NCBI RefSeq assembly: GCF_003058225.1
Contig: NZ_QBUG01000001.1
Coordinates: 310,001-374,000 of the forward strand
Direction of reading: 5' to 3'
Source: Promicromonospora sp. AC04
Lineage (GTDB): Bacteria; Actinomycetota; Actinomycetes; Actinomycetales; Cellulomonadaceae
DNA length: 64,000 bases
Each line of letters begins with the position of its first letter. The stretch's first letter is position 1. Both the position numbers and the translations under genes were made by a program. The notes below the pieces were generated by a model. That model was not told where the DNA came from. It did no database searches and saw nothing but the letters and a program-made list of their open reading frames with translations. This document shows, in pieces, positions 63,482 to 64,000 of this stretch.

Positions 63482-64000
63482 CTACGGCGCGGTGATGGCG
63501 GTGTAGGCGTCCGGACGACGGTCGCGGAAGAACTGCCACCGCTCGCGGACCTCGCGCACCTGGTCGAGGTCGAGGTCACGCACCACCAGCTCGTCCTGGG
63601 TCGAGGAAGCGATCTCCCCCACGTACTTCCCGTCCGGCCCGACGGCGTACGAGGACCCGTAGAAGTTCACCGCCTCGTCGCCGTACTCGTTGTCCTCCAG
63701 GCCCACCCGGTTGTTCGCCACGACGAAGTAGCCGTTGGCGACCGCGGCGGCCGGCTGCTCGATCTCCCAGAGCCGGTTGGACAGCCCGGGCTTGGTCGCG
63801 TTGGGGTTGAAGACGATCTGCGCGCCGTTCAGCGCCAGCTCGCGCCAGCCCTCGGGGAAGTGCCGGTCGTAGCAGATGTAGACGCCGATCTTGCCGACGG
63901 CGGTGTCGAAGACCGGGAAGCCCAGGTTGCCGGGCCGGAAGTAGAACTTCTCCCAGAACTTGTCGAGGTTCGGGATGTGGTGCTTGCGGTAGCTGCCGAG
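63482..64000 (-). CDS. Nitrilase-superfamily amidohydrolase (beta-ureidopropionase-like), C-terminal part
   Basis: The frame is open from the window edge to 63482, giving the last 172 residues; the N-terminus with the catalytic Glu lies outside. Visible are the Lys motif YRKHHIPNLDKFWEKFYFRP, the nucleophile Cys in GVYICYDRHFPEGWRELALN, NPNATKPGLSNRLWEIEQ and VANGYFVMANNRVG. These match beta-ureidopropionase/N-carbamoyl-beta-alanine amidohydrolase, which gives beta-alanine, CO2 and ammonia. The neighbouring dihydropyrimidinase and aminotransferase support that role. N-carbamoyl-D-amino acid hydrolase is the main alternative. Confidence 0.9.
   Translation of the reverse strand, partial: LGSYRKHHIPNLDKFWEKFYFRPGNLGFPVFDTAVGKIGVYICYDRHFPEGWRELALNGAQIVFNPNATKPGLSNRLWEIEQPAAAVANGYFVVANNRVGLEDNEYGDEAVNFYGSSYAVGPDGKYVGEIASSTQDELVVRDLDLDQVREVRERWQFFRDRRPDAYTAITAP

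Overview
The window is high-GC actinobacterial chromosome, most like a Micrococcales/Promicromonosporaceae-type genome. The evidence is the gene order (comM-yraN-DUF2469-rnhB-lepB-rplS-trmD-rimM-khpA-rpsP-ffh, glnD-glnB-amt, ftsY, smc, folC/DUF4233/ndk, ileS), many GTG and TTG starts, overlapping stop/start codons, a type 2 IleRS behind an ultrashort actinobacterial T-box, and a DtxR/IdeR-like iron box. No rRNA, tRNA, transposase, integrase or CRISPR array was seen. The genus is inference.

Layout. 1-5604 (minus): translation, secretion and genome-maintenance genes in the usual order. 5797-13686 (minus): an amidohydrolase, ffh, the nitrogen-control set glnD-glnB-amt with a GlnR-like box, and ftsY. 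13760-17802 (plus): a four-gene siderophore-iron ABC importer behind an iron box. 17842-23617 (minus): a small membrane protein, smc, ndk and DUF4233. 23614-28592 (minus): a DHA2 drug exporter with a TetR regulator, and a PTS-type dihydroxyacetone kinase (dhaKLM). 28786-30216: folC. 30326-36460 (plus): accessory island with an unknown membrane protein, a large SF1 helicase carrying a C-terminal DUF2726-like nuclease (candidate two-gene defence module), and a secreted S1 protease. 36555-39869 (minus): ileS with its T-box at 39876-40150. 40234-41801 (plus): SigE-type sigma factor and probable membrane anti-sigma partner.

41838-50368 is mixed accessory DNA. It holds an AbiEi-like/nuclease gene bracketed by two related hairpins, an MFS exporter with a SoxR-like dyad, azoR-marR, an HxlR-SCP2 regulator facing a methyltransferase, a membrane-anchored sulfite-oxidase-like molybdoenzyme, and an AbiEii-type nucleotidyltransferase with a small partner (toxin-antitoxin-like). 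50407-64000 (minus) looks like a reductive pyrimidine/hydantoin catabolic locus: N-carbamoyl-beta-alanine amidohydrolase (cut by the window end), dihydropyrimidinase, an F420-type luciferase-like oxidoreductase, a class III aminotransferase, and two paralogous NMT1/THI5-type ABC importers in tandem. One importer has its permease and binding protein fused in a single frame. The other has tandem repeats at the N-termini of several consecutive proteins, including seven 18-residue repeats in a permease.

The most promising leads for something undescribed are the 30326-34647 pair, the AbiEi-nuclease gene with its flanking hairpin family, the nucleotidyltransferase pair, and the repeat-extended, fusion-containing importer loci.
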